Source: Bacillota bacterium (GTDB lineage: Bacteria > Bacillota > Negativicutes > Sporomusales > Sporomusaceae). From it: DNA of 64,000 nt. The first letter of the stretch is position 1. The number at the start of each line of letters is the position of its first letter. Both the position numbers and the translations under genes were made by a program. The stretch lies in contig JAEZVB010000002.1 in the NCBI GenBank assembly GCA_023443285.1, positions 62,001-126,000 on the forward strand. Reading direction: 5' to 3'. Shown here piece by piece: positions 14,910 through 23,425 of this stretch. Under the pieces are notes generated by a model that did no database searches, was not told the origin of the DNA, and worked only from the letters and a program-made list of their open reading frames with translations.

Positions 14910-14937
14910 ACCACTTTTGCACAAAAAACAACCACTT
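14910..14937 (+). promoter_or_regulatory. Direct-repeat pair with 21-bp period upstream of the C11 peptidase
   Basis: ACCACTT occurs at 14910 and 14931, exactly 21 bases apart, with a CACAAAAAACA spacer like that of the 11516 site. A -10-like TAAAAT begins 41 bases after the start of the second copy, one base different from the 11516 layout. It is a likely LytTR operator. Confidence 0.6.
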
Positions 14938-15037
14938 GTACATATTCTGTTGTTATTTTTTGAATGAATACTAAAATATAAGACAACGAAATTGTGAAAA
15001 TTGTTGTAATTTGGCCGGCGGCATAGAGGTTATGCAT

Positions 15038-15075
15038 ATACAGGACAGATCGAGGAATTTCAGTCTGTCCTGTAT
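15038..15075 (+). promoter_or_regulatory. Perfect 12-bp inverted repeat in the peptidase leader
   Basis: ATACAGGACAGA (15038) and TCTGTCCTGTAT (15064) are perfect complements around a 14-base loop, 53 bases before the peptidase start. No T-tract follows, so it is not a standard terminator. It may be a leader hairpin or a large operator. Confidence 0.45.
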
Positions 15076-15128
15076 GGTGTTGCCTTTAGTGTAAAAGTGG
15101 AACATGGCAAGTCGTAAGGAGGCACCCG

Positions 15129-17129
15129 ATGAAAAAATCATTCTTTGTAAAACTACTGCTGACCGTATTCCTGAGCATCTTGCTTCTCCTCCCTACTGGC
15201 TGCCGAGCCGGTGATGTGGCAGCGGTGCTGTCCGACACGTATCAGACTACAGATACCTGGACCATCTACTGGTATGTCTGCGGCACCGATCTTGAAAGCA
15301 AGAACGGTGCCGCGTCAGAAGATCTCCAGGAACTGCTGCAGGTCCAGCTGCCGCCGAACGTCCGGGTACTTATCCAGACTGGCGGCGCAGTGGAGTGGCA
15401 CACGACAGGCATTCCGTCCGGCGCGGTCGCCCGCTATCTCTATGATGCTGATGGTATTCACCCCTTGCAGCAGCTGCCTGATGCCGATATGGGGTCGCCT
15501 GATACTCTGGCGGACTTCCTACGTTACGGCGAGAATAACTTCCCGGCAGACCATCGCGTCTGCATTCTCTGGGATCATGGCGGCGGTAGTGCAGCCGGAG
15601 TCTGCTATGATGAGCGTACCCAAAACTATATGAATCTCAATGATCTGCGTGCGGCCTTTGAGGGTGCCTACACGTCTGACCATGACCAGCCACCGTTTGA
15701 AATTATCGGTTTCGATGCCTGCCTCATGGCGACTGCTGACGTCGTACATGATCTCCACGGATTTGCGCGCTATATGGTGGCCTCAGAAGAGATTGAGCCT
15801 GGAAATGGCTGGGACTATGCCGGGTGGCTCAGCGCACTTGCCCAGAACCCGGGCATGAACGGTGCCGAGCTGGGGCAGGCCATCTGCGATACCTATCTTG
15901 CAGGCTGTGAGGATTATGGTACAGCTGCAGCCGCCACGTTATCAGTCATCGACGTAGGGCGGCTGCCGGCTTTACGCGACGCCTATGAGGCCTTTGGGAT
16001 TGAGGCACTGCGCCAGGCCGAAAAAAACCCGCAGGCCTTCTTTACCGGCTTTGCGCGTATGGCGGCTGCGACAGAAAACTATGGTGGCAATACCCGTGAA
16101 CAAGGCTATGCCAACATGCTGGATCTTGGCAGTCTGGCCCAAAATAGCCGCAGCCTGTTGCCTGGTACTGCAGAAGCTCTTCTTCGTGCCGTACAGGACA
16201 GCGTCGTCTACAAAGTAAGCGGCCCTTATCGGCAAGAAAGCAGCGGCCTTTCCGGCTACTACTCTTACAATAACGATCCGGATGAGTTTATGGCCTACGC
16301 ACAGCAGGCTGCGCCGCTTCTGCCTGTAAAATGCCTTTATTATAACCTCGTTTTTGGAACGATGCCGCCGCAGGCCGCACCTTATCTGAGTAATGTGGCA
16401 ACCGGCAGTGGGGGAATTTTCGAACAGCCGGCTGCGCAGCAAAAGCTCTTTGATGTGAGCACCCTCGAAGATACACCGGTCGATATAGACAAACAGGGCA
16501 CTGCCTTTGTAAAGCTGCGGCCGGAGCAGATGGATGACCTGGCCTCTGTACATTGTCAGCTCGTATATCAGAGCGAAAAGGATAATATCATCCTCTACCT
16601 TGGCAGCGATGCAGACATCGATGCAGACTGGGAAAAAGGTGTATTCAAAGATAACTTTCAAGGTAACTGGCCAATGCTTGACGGTCATCCGGTCTATATC
16701 GAAATCACTTATGAGGGCGACGACTATAACCTCTACTCCGTACCGGTCAAGCTCAACGGACAGGAGTGCAACCTGCAAGTCATCTACAACTTCAAGGACG
16801 AAGCTTACCATATTCTCGGCGCGCGCCGGGGACTTGCGACGAACGGCATCGCGAACCGCGAACTTATCCATCTCAACGCGGGCGACACCATCACGACGCT
16901 GCATTATGCGATGACTATCAGCGGTGATGATGAAGATTTTACCCAGTTTGAAGCCGATACCTTTACCCTAGGCAAGCAACCGCGCATTGCTGACGGCGAG
17001 CTGGGAGACGGCACCTATGGCTACTACTTTGAGTTTGTTGACCCGCAGAATCAAGGTGCCCTCTCGCGTCTCGTAAAGTACACCATTCAAAACGGTCAGA
17101 TTACCACTACTGTCGGCGCGGATGGCTAA
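15129..17129 (+). CDS. Clostripain-type (peptidase C11) lipoprotein
   Basis: A 666-residue exported cysteine peptidase. The signal sequence ends in a lipobox-like PTGC (Cys at about residue 25). The C11 domain shows WTIYWYVCGTDLES near the mature N-terminus, the catalytic His in LWDHGGGSAAG and the catalytic Cys in IGFDACLMA, followed by SEEIEPGNGWDY. Clostripains cleave after Arg or Lys and often self-process. The C-terminal third (~430-666) is a beta-rich region of unknown role. Base composition differs from its neighbours: it is visibly richer in G+C and in C-ending codons, suggesting later acquisition. The start follows AAGGAGGCAC. It may process the surface proteins of the upstream operon, with which it appears to share an operator type. 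Confidence 0.88.
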   Translation: MKKSFFVKLLLTVFLSILLLLPTGCRAGDVAAVLSDTYQTTDTWTIYWYVCGTDLESKNGAASEDLQELLQVQLPPNVRVLIQTGGAVEWHTTGIPSGAVARYLYDADGIHPLQQLPDADMGSPDTLADFLRYGENNFPADHRVCILWDHGGGSAAGVCYDERTQNYMNLNDLRAAFEGAYTSDHDQPPFEIIGFDACLMATADVVHDLHGFARYMVASEEIEPGNGWDYAGWLSALAQNPGMNGAELGQAICDTYLAGCEDYGTAAAATLSVIDVGRLPALRDAYEAFGIEALRQAEKNPQAFFTGFARMAAATENYGGNTREQGYANMLDLGSLAQNSRSLLPGTAEALLRAVQDSVVYKVSGPYRQESSGLSGYYSYNNDPDEFMAYAQQAAPLLPVKCLYYNLVFGTMPPQAAPYLSNVATGSGGIFEQPAAQQKLFDVSTLEDTPVDIDKQGTAFVKLRPEQMDDLASVHCQLVYQSEKDNIILYLGSDADIDADWEKGVFKDNFQGNWPMLDGHPVYIEITYEGDDYNLYSVPVKLNGQECNLQVIYNFKDEAYHILGARRGLATNGIANRELIHLNAGDTITTLHYAMTISGDDEDFTQFEADTFTLGKQPRIADGELGDGTYGYYFEFVDPQNQGALSRLVKYTIQNGQITTTVGADG

Positions 17130-17249
17130 ATTCTTGGGGATGGCTCCAGCACAAACTGGATTGTAGTAAGGGAGGTGAGGCCTGGTAGAGAAAATAGAGG
17201 CCATGATTCTATGGAAGATAAATTAAAAAATAGAAAAGAGGAAATTCAT

Positions 17250-17483
17250 ATGTCGAAAAAAAGTGTAGGTTTAGCAATTTTTCTAGGAATATTCGGATTG
17301 GGCGGCTTTTATGCGGCCGGTTTTAAAAAAGGCTTGATGCTATTTGCAGCGGTAGCTATAGTAGGGGCGCTGATTGCTAATTTCATTTCACCAAATTTAT
17401 CATTTATTACCACTATAGCCAGTGTTTACATGAGCTATAAATGGGTCAGCGAGCATAATGCGGCTCTGCCGATGGGATATTAA
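17250..17483 (+). CDS. Small glycine-rich membrane protein (TM2-like)
   Basis: A 77-residue protein from ATG 17250 behind AAGAGGAAATT. It has two or three hydrophobic stretches: AIFLGIFGLGGFYAAGF, then LMLFAAVAIVGALIANF, and a final ITTIASVYMSYKWV. The FLGxxGxGxFY pattern resembles TM2-domain proteins, where a short loop joins two membrane helices. The function of such proteins in bacteria is mostly unknown. It lies 120 bases after the peptidase and 18 bases before the DUF4870-like gene, so the last two at least are co-transcribed. The N-terminal extension that can be read from 17175 lacks a ribosome site. Confidence 0.75.
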   Translation: MSKKSVGLAIFLGIFGLGGFYAAGFKKGLMLFAAVAIVGALIANFISPNLSFITTIASVYMSYKWVSEHNAALPMGY

Positions 17484-17501
17484 CAGGCCGGATAAGAAGT
17501 T

Positions 17502-17861
17502 ATGGAACATATATCAGGTGGACAAAAAATGCTGGCGGCTGCGGCACATTGCGGATGCTTTTTCGGCGGCCTGGGTTTTGGCCTACTCCCGCTGGTGATC
17601 TGGCTCTGTAAGCGCAAAGACATCTTTGTGGCACACCATGCGAAGCAGGCGGCAATTTTCCAACTGGCGCTGGTACCGGTTATCCTCTTGCTTGTTTTAG
17701 TGCTTTCACTGTTGATCGAAACAGAAACCGCTGCGTGGATCGTCGTCATCAGCGCCGGACTTATATGGATAGGCTGCGCAATCCTGGCGACCGTTCGTGC
17801 CTTGAGCGGAGAGTACTATGTCTATCCGGTTTTTGCGCCCTTTGGGGTAAAAATGCCATAA
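17502..17861 (+). CDS. DUF4870-family membrane protein
   Basis: A 119-residue protein with three hydrophobic segments. It matches the DUF4870 (Tic20-like) pattern: an N-terminal helix ending in LLPLVIWLCKRK, the conserved FVAHHAKQAAIFQL loop-helix, and a longer hydrophobic hairpin. The family is widespread and lacks an assigned function. The first residues GGQKMLAAAAHCGCFFGGLGFG are unusually Gly/Cys-rich. It forms a pair with the preceding small membrane protein and ends before a strong bidirectional terminator. Confidence 0.8.
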   Translation: MEHISGGQKMLAAAAHCGCFFGGLGFGLLPLVIWLCKRKDIFVAHHAKQAAIFQLALVPVILLLVLVLSLLIETETAAWIVVISAGLIWIGCAILATVRALSGEYYVYPVFAPFGVKMP

Positions 17862-17883
17862 TAAAAGGATATATAGCAACCCT

Positions 17884-17933
17884 AAAAACAAAAGACGGCA
17901 ACCCGGTAGTCCGGGAGCCGTCTTTTGTTTTAA
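17884..17933. terminator. Bidirectional terminator
   Basis: AAACAAAAGACGGC pairs with GCCGTCTTTTGTTT, with an inner CCGG stem. T-rich tracts on both strands serve the membrane-protein pair on the plus strand and korC on the minus strand. Confidence 0.88.
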
Positions 17934-18023
17934 AATCAAGTTTGGGCAGAGGGTCAGGCTTGACTTATTGAAAATTGACTTATTCGAAGGTATCAGTGGT
18001 ACCAGCCAGAGGTTGTTGTTTAT

Positions 18024-18545
18024 TTATACCGCCTGATAACCGGTTTGCAATGCCAGCTTGTTCATTTCCTCAGTACCTTTCGGCACTCGGGCAAGCACGG
18101 CTTTTTCTATAGCCTCATGGCTTACCACACTGGAAAGCTTGGTAATTGCCCCTAAGGCAACGATATTAGCAAATAATTCACGGCCACATTTCTCTTTAGC
18201 TAATTGGGTAATAGGAACAGTGTATACATTAGTAAATCTAGCTGGTACTTCCCGGACAAAGGTGCTGTCCACAATCAGCAGTCCGTCATCCTTCAGATCG
18301 GCGCCATATTTATTGAGCGCTTCCTGAGTCATAGCCAGCAGCAGATTAGGGTTGGTTACTTTGGGATAATGGATGCGGGTTTGGCTGATAATAACCTCCG
18401 ACTTACTAGAACCGCCACGCGCTTCCGGGCCATAAGACTGTGACTGGATTGCTTCTTTGCCATCGCCAATGGCAGCCTCGGCGAGGATAATGCCGGCTAG
18501 AATCAAGCCTTGTCCGCCTGAACCGCTTAGTCTGATTTCCATCAT
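18024..18545 (-). CDS. korC: 2-oxoacid:ferredoxin oxidoreductase, gamma subunit
   Basis: A 173-residue protein opening MMEIRLSGSGGQGLILAG, the signature of the catalytic gamma subunit of pyruvate or 2-oxoglutarate:ferredoxin oxidoreductases, which binds CoA. The SQSYGPEARGGSSKSEVIIS stretch is also diagnostic. The ATG lies directly after the korB stop, and its AAGGAG site is inside the korB end. Together with korA, korB and korD it forms a four-subunit enzyme that oxidatively decarboxylates a 2-oxoacid to acyl-CoA and CO2 while reducing ferredoxin. It is the last gene of a seven-gene operon. Confidence 0.93.
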   Translation of the reverse strand: MMEIRLSGSGGQGLILAGIILAEAAIGDGKEAIQSQSYGPEARGGSSKSEVIISQTRIHYPKVTNPNLLLAMTQEALNKYGADLKDDGLLIVDSTFVREVPARFTNVYTVPITQLAKEKCGRELFANIVALGAITKLSSVVSHEAIEKAVLARVPKGTEEMNKLALQTGYQAV

Positions 18546-18546
18546 A

Positions 18547-19371
18547 TTACCGCGCTCCTTCCATGGCTTTTTCGATAACCTTGGCGTATTCTGTAACATA
18601 TTCGGGAGCGTCTTCCTCATATAGCACGCCAATGGGGATTTTTCCAGCCACTTGCTCAGGTTTGAGTTTAGCGGCGGCTTCTACTGCAATGGTGTTGTCC
18701 CGTTGCCAAGCAATCAGCGCAGCAGGTTTGCCAAGTTTATTCTGGCGGCCGAAGGAAATCGGACAGCCTGTCATCGCTTCCACCACTGAGAATCCTTTAT
18801 GCTCAATGGCTTTGGCCACAAGCTCAGACAATTGTTTGGCATGATAGGTGGTTGATCTGGCAACAAAGGTAGCACCAGCCCCTTTAGCCAATTGAGCTAA
18901 ATCAAAGGCTCGGTCAACATTGCCATATGGTGCAGTAGTAGCTTTAGCCAAATGCGGCGTTAACGGCGAATATTGTCCGCCGGTCATGCCATAGATGTTG
19001 TTGTTATACACAATAAGCGTGATGTCGATATTGCGTCTGGCAGCATGAATGAAATGGTTGCCGCCAATCGCGGTGGCATCGCCATCACCACTGATAACAA
19101 TAACTTTGTGGTCAGGCTTAGCTATTTTTATACCGGTTGCAAACGGCAGAGCCCGGCCATGCGCAGTGTGCAGCGTATCAAAATGCAAGTAGCCGGGAGC
19201 CCTGGACGAGCAGCCAATACCTGAAACGATCGTGGTTTTATCCTGATCAAGTCCCAATTTATCAATAGCCTTGACAATGGCGGCAGTTACAATGCCGTTG
19301 CCACAGCCTGGACACCACATGTGCGGCAGCTTGGGACGATAGTATTTTTTCAATAATTCTTCCATTTCCAT
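18547..19371 (-). CDS. korB: 2-oxoacid:ferredoxin oxidoreductase, beta (TPP) subunit
   Basis: A 274-residue thiamine-diphosphate subunit. Cys20 and Cys23 (MWCPGCGNG) are [4Fe-4S] ligands together with a Cys near residue 54 (SGIGCSSR) and a later one (TGCPISFGRQN). The TPP/Mg motif begins GDGDATAIGGNH at residue 95 and ends with NNNIYGMTGGQ. The ISFGRQN segment near the C-terminus is common in 2-oxoglutarate-type enzymes. The start follows AAGGAGGG. It lies between korA and korC with very short gaps. Confidence 0.95.
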   Translation of the reverse strand: MEMEELLKKYYRPKLPHMWCPGCGNGIVTAAIVKAIDKLGLDQDKTTIVSGIGCSSRAPGYLHFDTLHTAHGRALPFATGIKIAKPDHKVIVISGDGDATAIGGNHFIHAARRNIDITLIVYNNNIYGMTGGQYSPLTPHLAKATTAPYGNVDRAFDLAQLAKGAGATFVARSTTYHAKQLSELVAKAIEHKGFSVVEAMTGCPISFGRQNKLGKPAALIAWQRDNTIAVEAAAKLKPEQVAGKIPIGVLYEEDAPEYVTEYAKVIEKAMEGAR

Positions 19372-19384
19372 GATTTTTCCCTCC

Positions 19385-20515
19385 TTAGTTGGCCTCTTTA
19401 ATGGCTGCTAACATTTCAGCAGGCGTAATCGGGTCATTATTCCATTTTGCCAATGACACAACTTTGGTCTGACCAGCAACGATGCGTTCTACTTCATCTA
19501 CATACTGACCGTAGTTAAGTTCGGCCACAATAATGGTTTTGACTTTTTTAGCCAACGCTTTAAGCTGTTTTTCCGGTGACGGCCAAATGGTAATGGGGCG
19601 GAATAAACCGGCCTTGATACCCTGCTCACGCGCCATCTCGATGGCAGCATATGCGGTACGTGCTGTACCACCGAAAGCTACAACGGCAATCTCGGCATCG
19701 TCAAGCTGCTGTTCTTCAAAGGTAACAATATCGTCAATATGATCATCAATTTTGGTATGGAGTCTGGCAATCAGTTCATGGGACGTGCTATTGGCACCAC
19801 TGGGGAAACCGGTATAATCATGAGCTAGTCCGGTAACATGGAAACGATAGCCGTCACCATAGGCTGGCATAGGCGGTACGCCGTCAGCTTCGGGTTTGTA
19901 AGGTAAAAACTCTCCTGGCGGCAAGGTAGGTTTTTTTCGGTTAACAATTGTCAGACTGTCAGGATCGGGAATCTCAATTTTTTCGCGCATATGTCCAACA
20001 ATTTCGTCCAGCAGTAGGACTACCGGAGTGCGGTATTTCTCGGCAAGATTAAAGGCCTCAACCGTCAGAGTGAAACATTCAGGCACACTGGACGGACTGA
20101 GTGCAATAACACCTCTGTCGCCATGCGAACCCCAACGGGCTTGCATAATATCGGCCTGCGCCGGTGATGTCGGCTGACCGGTACTGGGGCCAACCCGTTG
20201 CACGTTGACAATAACACACGGAACCTCAGCCATAGATGCATAGCCAATTAATTCTTGTTTTAATGAAAAGCCAGGACCGCTGGTAGCTGTCAGGGATTTC
20301 ACCCCGGTTAACGCAGCACCAATAGTTGCCGCCATACCGGCAATTTCGTCTTCCATTTGAATAAAGCTGCCGCCGACCTGTGGCAACCGTTTGGCCAACT
20401 GTTCCGCCACCTCGGTGGAAGGTGTTATTGGATAGCCGGCGAAAAACCTGGCTCCGGCCGCAAGCGCGCCTTCGGCACAGGCACTATTCCCCTGCATTAG
20501 TAATGCTTTTGCCAT
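19385..20515 (-). CDS. korA: 2-oxoacid:ferredoxin oxidoreductase, alpha subunit
   Basis: A 376-residue subunit combining the pyrimidine-binding TPP domain (GNSACAEGALAAGARFFAGYPITPSTE near the N-terminus, QMEDEIAGMAATIGAALTG at ~55) with the transketolase C-terminal-like domain. The GYPITPST motif and the SGPGFSLKQELIGYASMAEVP stretch are typical of KorA/VorB. Substrate choice among 2-oxoglutarate, branched-chain and other 2-oxoacids cannot be read directly. The lack of a fused gamma domain and the separate small ferredoxin subunit favour a KorABCD-type 2-oxoglutarate enzyme. The gene is preceded by korD at a short gap. Confidence 0.94.
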   Translation of the reverse strand: MAKALLMQGNSACAEGALAAGARFFAGYPITPSTEVAEQLAKRLPQVGGSFIQMEDEIAGMAATIGAALTGVKSLTATSGPGFSLKQELIGYASMAEVPCVIVNVQRVGPSTGQPTSPAQADIMQARWGSHGDRGVIALSPSSVPECFTLTVEAFNLAEKYRTPVVLLLDEIVGHMREKIEIPDPDSLTIVNRKKPTLPPGEFLPYKPEADGVPPMPAYGDGYRFHVTGLAHDYTGFPSGANSTSHELIARLHTKIDDHIDDIVTFEEQQLDDAEIAVVAFGGTARTAYAAIEMAREQGIKAGLFRPITIWPSPEKQLKALAKKVKTIIVAELNYGQYVDEVERIVAGQTKVVSLAKWNNDPITPAEMLAAIKEAN

Positions 20516-20534
20516 AAGTACATTCCTCCGTTCG

Positions 20535-20726
20535 TTATTGTTCTTTATCGGGAATTACATAGATCGCATAATCCGGGCATCTAAGCTCACATTGCCCGCA
20601 AGCTACGCAATCATCAGGATTGGCAACCTCAATCTTACCAAGTTCATCAAGCTTGAGTACCTTTTTTGGGCAAAATTCCACACAGATTCCACAACCTTTG
20701 CAATACTTGGGTACGGTCTTTAGCAT
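20535..20726 (-). CDS. korD: 2x[4Fe-4S] ferredoxin subunit of the 2-oxoacid oxidoreductase
   Basis: A 63-residue ferredoxin-like subunit with two cluster motifs, CKGCGICVEFCPKKVL and CVACGQCELRCPDYAIYV. The ATG at 20726 (MLKTVPKY) follows GGGGAGGAAC; an upstream extension of 13 codons has no site of its own. As the delta subunit it carries electrons from the TPP site to free ferredoxin. It starts 41 bases after the GlcD-like gene, so the operon runs unbroken from the FAD dehydrogenase genes into the Kor genes. Confidence 0.93.
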   Translation of the reverse strand: MLKTVPKYCKGCGICVEFCPKKVLKLDELGKIEVANPDDCVACGQCELRCPDYAIYVIPDKEQ

Positions 20727-20767
20727 TTTTGTTCCTCCCCCTATATACTCTTTTCCAGCAAGCACAG

Positions 20768-22144
20768 TTAAGCGGTAAATAGCTTACCGGGATTTAATAG
20801 TTCCTTAGGATCAATAACCTGTTTTAACTGTTTGCCAACAGCAAAGCCGGTTTCTCCTGTTTCCCATTTTAAGAACGGTGCTTTCATATAGCCGATACCA
20901 TGTTCACCTGACAGCGTACCACCAAGGTCTAAGGCCGCTTTGAACAGTTCCTCAACAGCTTGTTCTACCCGTTCCATTTCCTCATGGTCATGCTTATTGC
21001 TTAAAATGTTGGGATGAAGATTACCGTCGCCGGCATGTCCAAATATAACCATTTTGAGGTTGTATTTTTGGGCAATTTCGCGCAGACGGCGAACCATGGC
21101 AGGAATCTGACTGCGTGGTACAGTAGCATCTTCCGAAATCTTCGTCGGATTAATTTTGCCGCATGCCGGCGAAATAGCCCGGCGGGCGCGCCACAGTTTA
21201 TCCATATCTGCCGGCGTGGAAGCGGCCTGAATTTCGGTCGCACCACATTGTTTACACACTTTCATAACCTGTTCGGCCTGTCTGACAATGGCAGCCGCAC
21301 TGCCATCCACTTCAATTAAAAGAATGGCTTCTGCACTCACCGGCAGACCTACTTTGAGATGATCTTCCACCGCACGAATTGTCAGGTTATCCATAATTTC
21401 CAAGGTGGTTGGTATGATGCCGGAAGCAATCATTTCACTTACCGTGCGGGCAGCATCATCCAAGCTGTCAAAAATCGCCAACAGCGTTTGTTTGGCACTT
21501 GGTTTATCAACAAGCTTCAAATAAATCTTGGTAACAATACCTAACGTTCCCTCAGAACCAACAAGCAGCATACCCCAATCCGGACCAGCCATCTCACTGT
21601 CAAATTTGTTGCCTAGCTCAACTACACTGCCGTCTGGTAAGACTACTTCCATCCCCAGCACATAATCCCGAGTAATACCATACTTAACCCCCCTAGGTCC
21701 ACCAGCACATTCGGCAATATTGCCGCCCATGGTTGAGGTTTTGGCACTAGCCGGATCAGGTGGATAAAAAAGCCCCGCTTGGGTTACGGCATTAACAAAA
21801 TTCTCGGTAATTACGCCAGTCTCAACGATTGCTACCCGGTTTGCCGTATCAATATCAATAATTTTGTTAAGGCGGGTTAATACAAGACTAATGCCACCTT
21901 TTACCGGAACAGCCCCACCGGACAAACCAGTGGCCGCACCTCTGGCCGTCAGCGGCACATTGTATTTGCCTGCCAGCTTGACAATAGCGACAATGTCCTC
22001 CACACTACCTGGTTTAACGACCACATCAGGGAGAAAATCCCGAAAGGTAGCATCAAATGAATAACAAATCCTGTCTTCCAGCTGATCCATAACATATTGA
22101 GCACCAACCAAGCCTTTTAACTCAGCAATTATTTGCTGCTGCAT
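20768..22144 (-). CDS. GlcD-like FAD-linked 2-hydroxyacid dehydrogenase
   Basis: A 458-residue flavoprotein of the vanillyl-alcohol oxidase/GlcD family. The FAD-binding half has PDVVVKPGSVEDIVAIVKLA, PLTARGAATGLSGGAVPVKGG and DPASAKTSTMGGNIAECAGGPRG; the C-terminal substrate half has FGHAGDGNLHPNI and GGTLSGEHGIGYMK, whose His residues form the metal and substrate site. Such enzymes oxidise glycolate, D-lactate or D-2-hydroxyglutarate. The start follows AGGAGGGTG. Adjacent GlcF-like and GlcE-like genes suggest a GlcDEF complex. Fusion of this operon to korABCD suggests the oxidised product is the substrate of Kor. Confidence 0.9.
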   Translation of the reverse strand: MQQQIIAELKGLVGAQYVMDQLEDRICYSFDATFRDFLPDVVVKPGSVEDIVAIVKLAGKYNVPLTARGAATGLSGGAVPVKGGISLVLTRLNKIIDIDTANRVAIVETGVITENFVNAVTQAGLFYPPDPASAKTSTMGGNIAECAGGPRGVKYGITRDYVLGMEVVLPDGSVVELGNKFDSEMAGPDWGMLLVGSEGTLGIVTKIYLKLVDKPSAKQTLLAIFDSLDDAARTVSEMIASGIIPTTLEIMDNLTIRAVEDHLKVGLPVSAEAILLIEVDGSAAAIVRQAEQVMKVCKQCGATEIQAASTPADMDKLWRARRAISPACGKINPTKISEDATVPRSQIPAMVRRLREIAQKYNLKMVIFGHAGDGNLHPNILSNKHDHEEMERVEQAVEELFKAALDLGGTLSGEHGIGYMKAPFLKWETGETGFAVGKQLKQVIDPKELLNPGKLFTA

Positions 22145-22156
22145 TTTCTCACCCTC

Positions 22157-23425
22157 CTATTCCAGGCCGTAAGCCTTAGCAATAATTTCAGCTGTGTGCA
22201 ATACCTTCATGTTACTGTTACGTTGACCTAAACCATCGGTAATGTGCATCCGGCAAGCCGAACACCCGGTTGCCAGGATAGTAGCGCCTGTCTTTTCCGC
22301 ATTGTCGAGTTTCCAGTCATTGATAGTACGGGAAATTTCATAGTGAGCCATGCTAAAAGTGCCGCCTGCGCCGCAGCATTTGGCAGCATCTTTCATTTCG
22401 GCATATTCCACACCAGGAATGGCCTGCAATAACTGCCGTGGTTCTTTTGAGACCCCCATGCCCCGAACAAGATGACAAGGGTCATGATAAGTTATTTTAG
22501 CTTTTACCTCACGCAAATCCTGCTTAATTCCCTTTTCTACAACAAATTCTGTAATATCTTTGACTTTTTTTGATAGTTTCTCCCATAACTGTTTAATTTC
22601 GGAATTGCCAATAATAGCGCCGTATTCGTGTTTCAAAGCTGCACCACAAGACGCACAGCCTGTGATAATAACATCATAATTTCCGGCAGCCAGCAGCTTG
22701 ACATTCTCTTCTGCCAAATGCCGTCCTACCTGGTAATCACCGGAAGTAAAGGCCGGCGTACCACAGCAGCTTTGCTTGGCTGGAATAACCACCTCGGCAT
22801 CATGCGCTTTGAGTATTTTTACAATGGCTTCACCTGCTTCGGGATAAATGTAATTTAGCATGCAGCCTGTGTAAAAGGCCACTTTAAGCTTAGGTGAAGC
22901 TACTGTATTCACTTCCGGCAAGCGGGTTCGCAGGGGCGAATTTGCTAAAGGCGGGATAATTCGCCGCTGGCTAAGTCCGGCACTGGGCATGGGAATACGC
23001 GCCAGCTTTCCCCGCCCGTTAGGGGCTTCTTTAAAAACAACACCCTGAAATACCGAACCCATTTTAAGTCCCAGGTCAAACAACTTGCGATATGTCAGGC
23101 CGGTAAAAGCAAGTTTTTTCGTTAGCGGCAAGCCGTTCTGATCAGCCAGCATCTTTCTGGCGCTTAAGAACAGCTCATCGGTTTTTACACCTGACGGACA
23201 GCCAATTACACAAGCCTTGCATAATAAGCATTTGCCCATTCGCTGTTGTAGTTCATGCGTTAGCGGTAATTTGCCTTCGCTAACGGCTTCCAAGAGCTTA
23301 ACTTTGCCTCTGGCAGTGGTATTTTCATTATCGGCAGCTTGAAATACCGGACAAACGGAGCGGCAGGTACCACAGCGAATACATTTAACCAGTTGTTTTT
23401 GCCAGGCTTCATATTTACTATCCAT
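22157..23425 (-). CDS. GlcF-like Fe-S subunit with two CCG domains
   Basis: A 422-residue iron-sulfur protein. The N-terminus has two [4Fe-4S] motifs, CIRCGTCRSVCPVF and CLLCKACVIGCPSGV. The C-terminal half has two CCG (DUF3400-like cysteine-rich) domains, with CCGTPAFTSGD, CASCG and CCGAGGTFSMAHYE. This is the layout of GlcF and of heterodisulfide reductase-like electron carriers. It would accept electrons from the GlcD- and GlcE-like flavoproteins; the next acceptor is unknown. Its ATG directly abuts the stop of the preceding GlcE-like gene (TAAATG). Confidence 0.9.
   Translation of the reverse strand: MDSKYEAWQKQLVKCIRCGTCRSVCPVFQAADNENTTARGKVKLLEAVSEGKLPLTHELQQRMGKCLLCKACVIGCPSGVKTDELFLSARKMLADQNGLPLTKKLAFTGLTYRKLFDLGLKMGSVFQGVVFKEAPNGRGKLARIPMPSAGLSQRRIIPPLANSPLRTRLPEVNTVASPKLKVAFYTGCMLNYIYPEAGEAIVKILKAHDAEVVIPAKQSCCGTPAFTSGDYQVGRHLAEENVKLLAAGNYDVIITGCASCGAALKHEYGAIIGNSEIKQLWEKLSKKVKDITEFVVEKGIKQDLREVKAKITYHDPCHLVRGMGVSKEPRQLLQAIPGVEYAEMKDAAKCCGAGGTFSMAHYEISRTINDWKLDNAEKTGATILATGCSACRMHITDGLGQRNSNMKVLHTAEIIAKAYGLE

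Noticed and set aside
15972..16904. 310-codon open frame on the minus strand inside the C11 peptidase gene
   Set aside because: It lies wholly inside a well-supported peptidase gene, has no ribosome site and no recognisable protein pattern. Long opposite-strand frames are expected in a G+C-rich gene.
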